5,022 nt of DNA from a bacterium (lineage in GTDB: Bacteria > Patescibacteriota > Gracilibacteria > JAUYGZ01 > DAOVYC01): the NCBI GenBank assembly GCA_030635805.1, contig DAOVYC010000064.1, forward strand, positions 1 through 5,022, written 5' to 3'. How positions within the stretch are numbered: the first letter of the stretch is position 1; each line of letters begins with the position of its first letter. Below are positions 4,833 to 5,022 of this stretch, in pieces. The notes under the pieces are model-generated. The model was not told where the DNA came from. It searched no databases and was given only the letters and a program-made list of their open reading frames with translations. The position numbers were made by a program, and so were the translations under genes.

Positions 4833-5022
4833 CTACTCTACCCAGTATAATTTGTTCCGTAGTGTCTTGAAGTACCCACACTCCGACATACGAATAAATC
4901 GCACCGTCTTTGTTGATCTCTTTATTTTTACAATATCATCATGAACAAGAGAAAAACCTATTTGTCCATCCATAGTAAGATATATGGACTCTTTTCTATG
5001 ATTCGCCTGAACCATAAGCTTA
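4833..5022 (-). CDS. nadK: NAD kinase, C-terminal end (partial)
   Basis: The reading frame is open from the right window edge to a TAG at 4833-4835, giving about 62 codons of the C-terminus. The sequence YLTMDGQIGFSLVHDDIVKI, then RSTKTVRFIR, then YFKTLRNKLYW corresponds to the conserved end of ATP-NAD kinase (usual pattern: L.VDGQ..F.L..GD.V.I.RS...V.LI......YF..LR.KL.W). The enzyme phosphorylates NAD to NADP in the cytoplasm. The ATG at 5013-5015 is internal, since upstream codons stay open and this motif lies near the end of the ~280-300-residue family; the GGDG and catalytic motifs lie outside the window. The gene is followed by a heptamer repeat and the microprotein. Confidence 0.85.
   Translation of the reverse strand, partial: KLMVQANHRKESIYLTMDGQIGFSLVHDDIVKIKRSTKTVRFIRMSECGYFKTLRNKLYWVE

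Overview
The window is an AT-rich bacterial chromosomal segment in which every gene but one is read from the minus strand. In transcription order (right to left) these are: the C-terminal end of a probable NAD kinase, a 32-residue membrane microprotein, ruvC, a small four-helix membrane protein of the phage-holin-4/DUF360 type, secG, a large membrane-anchored family 5 substrate-binding protein, rplI (ribosomal protein bL9) and ruvX/yqgF. At the far left, the tail of an unidentified Lys/Arg-rich plus-strand gene converges on ruvX and overlaps its stop by 8 bp. No gene clearly points to a plasmid or phage; the 'holin' is a conserved family usually found in chromosomes.

The compact housekeeping layout, the orphan family 5 binding protein with an N-terminal helix instead of a lipobox, its coupling to secG, and the lack of recognisable Shine-Dalgarno sequences suggest a reduced-genome lineage such as Candidate Phyla Radiation/Patescibacteria (perhaps Parcubacteria-like). 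This is an inference from style and gene order; no marker here proves it. TAA, TAG and TGA all appear to act as stops, so the code looks standard.

Layout: 4833-5022 nadK end; 4679-4832 spacer holding a heptamer repeat (4801-4828) and the microprotein (4691-4789); 4169-4678 ruvC; 4093-4218 a roughly 126 bp imperfect palindrome (MITE-like) that contains the last codons of ruvC; 4050-4078 a near-consensus sigma-70 promoter just beyond the palindrome, driving the DUF360 gene, secG and the binding protein; 1287-3401 the binding protein, interrupted by a RodZ-C/DUF4115-like beta domain and an acidic, repeat-built linker; 778-1230 rplI; 686-769 twelve tandem heptamers whose G-rich strand could form a G-quadruplex ahead of ruvX; 185-664 ruvX, whose last ~28 codons are repeat-derived.

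Two themes stand out. First, small repeats (heptamers, 9-mers, an 11-mer CCCTCCGCTCC family, a TCCTGAGCTTGTCGAAGGA core and a long palindrome) have invaded spacers and also gene ends, supplying the C-termini of RuvC and RuvX and a linker in the binding protein. Second, the binding protein carries a domain type normally known from the cell-shape protein RodZ. Two DNA-junction proteins (RuvC and RuvX) flank a membrane/secretion block (DUF360, SecG, binding protein), but no single pathway links all of the genes.
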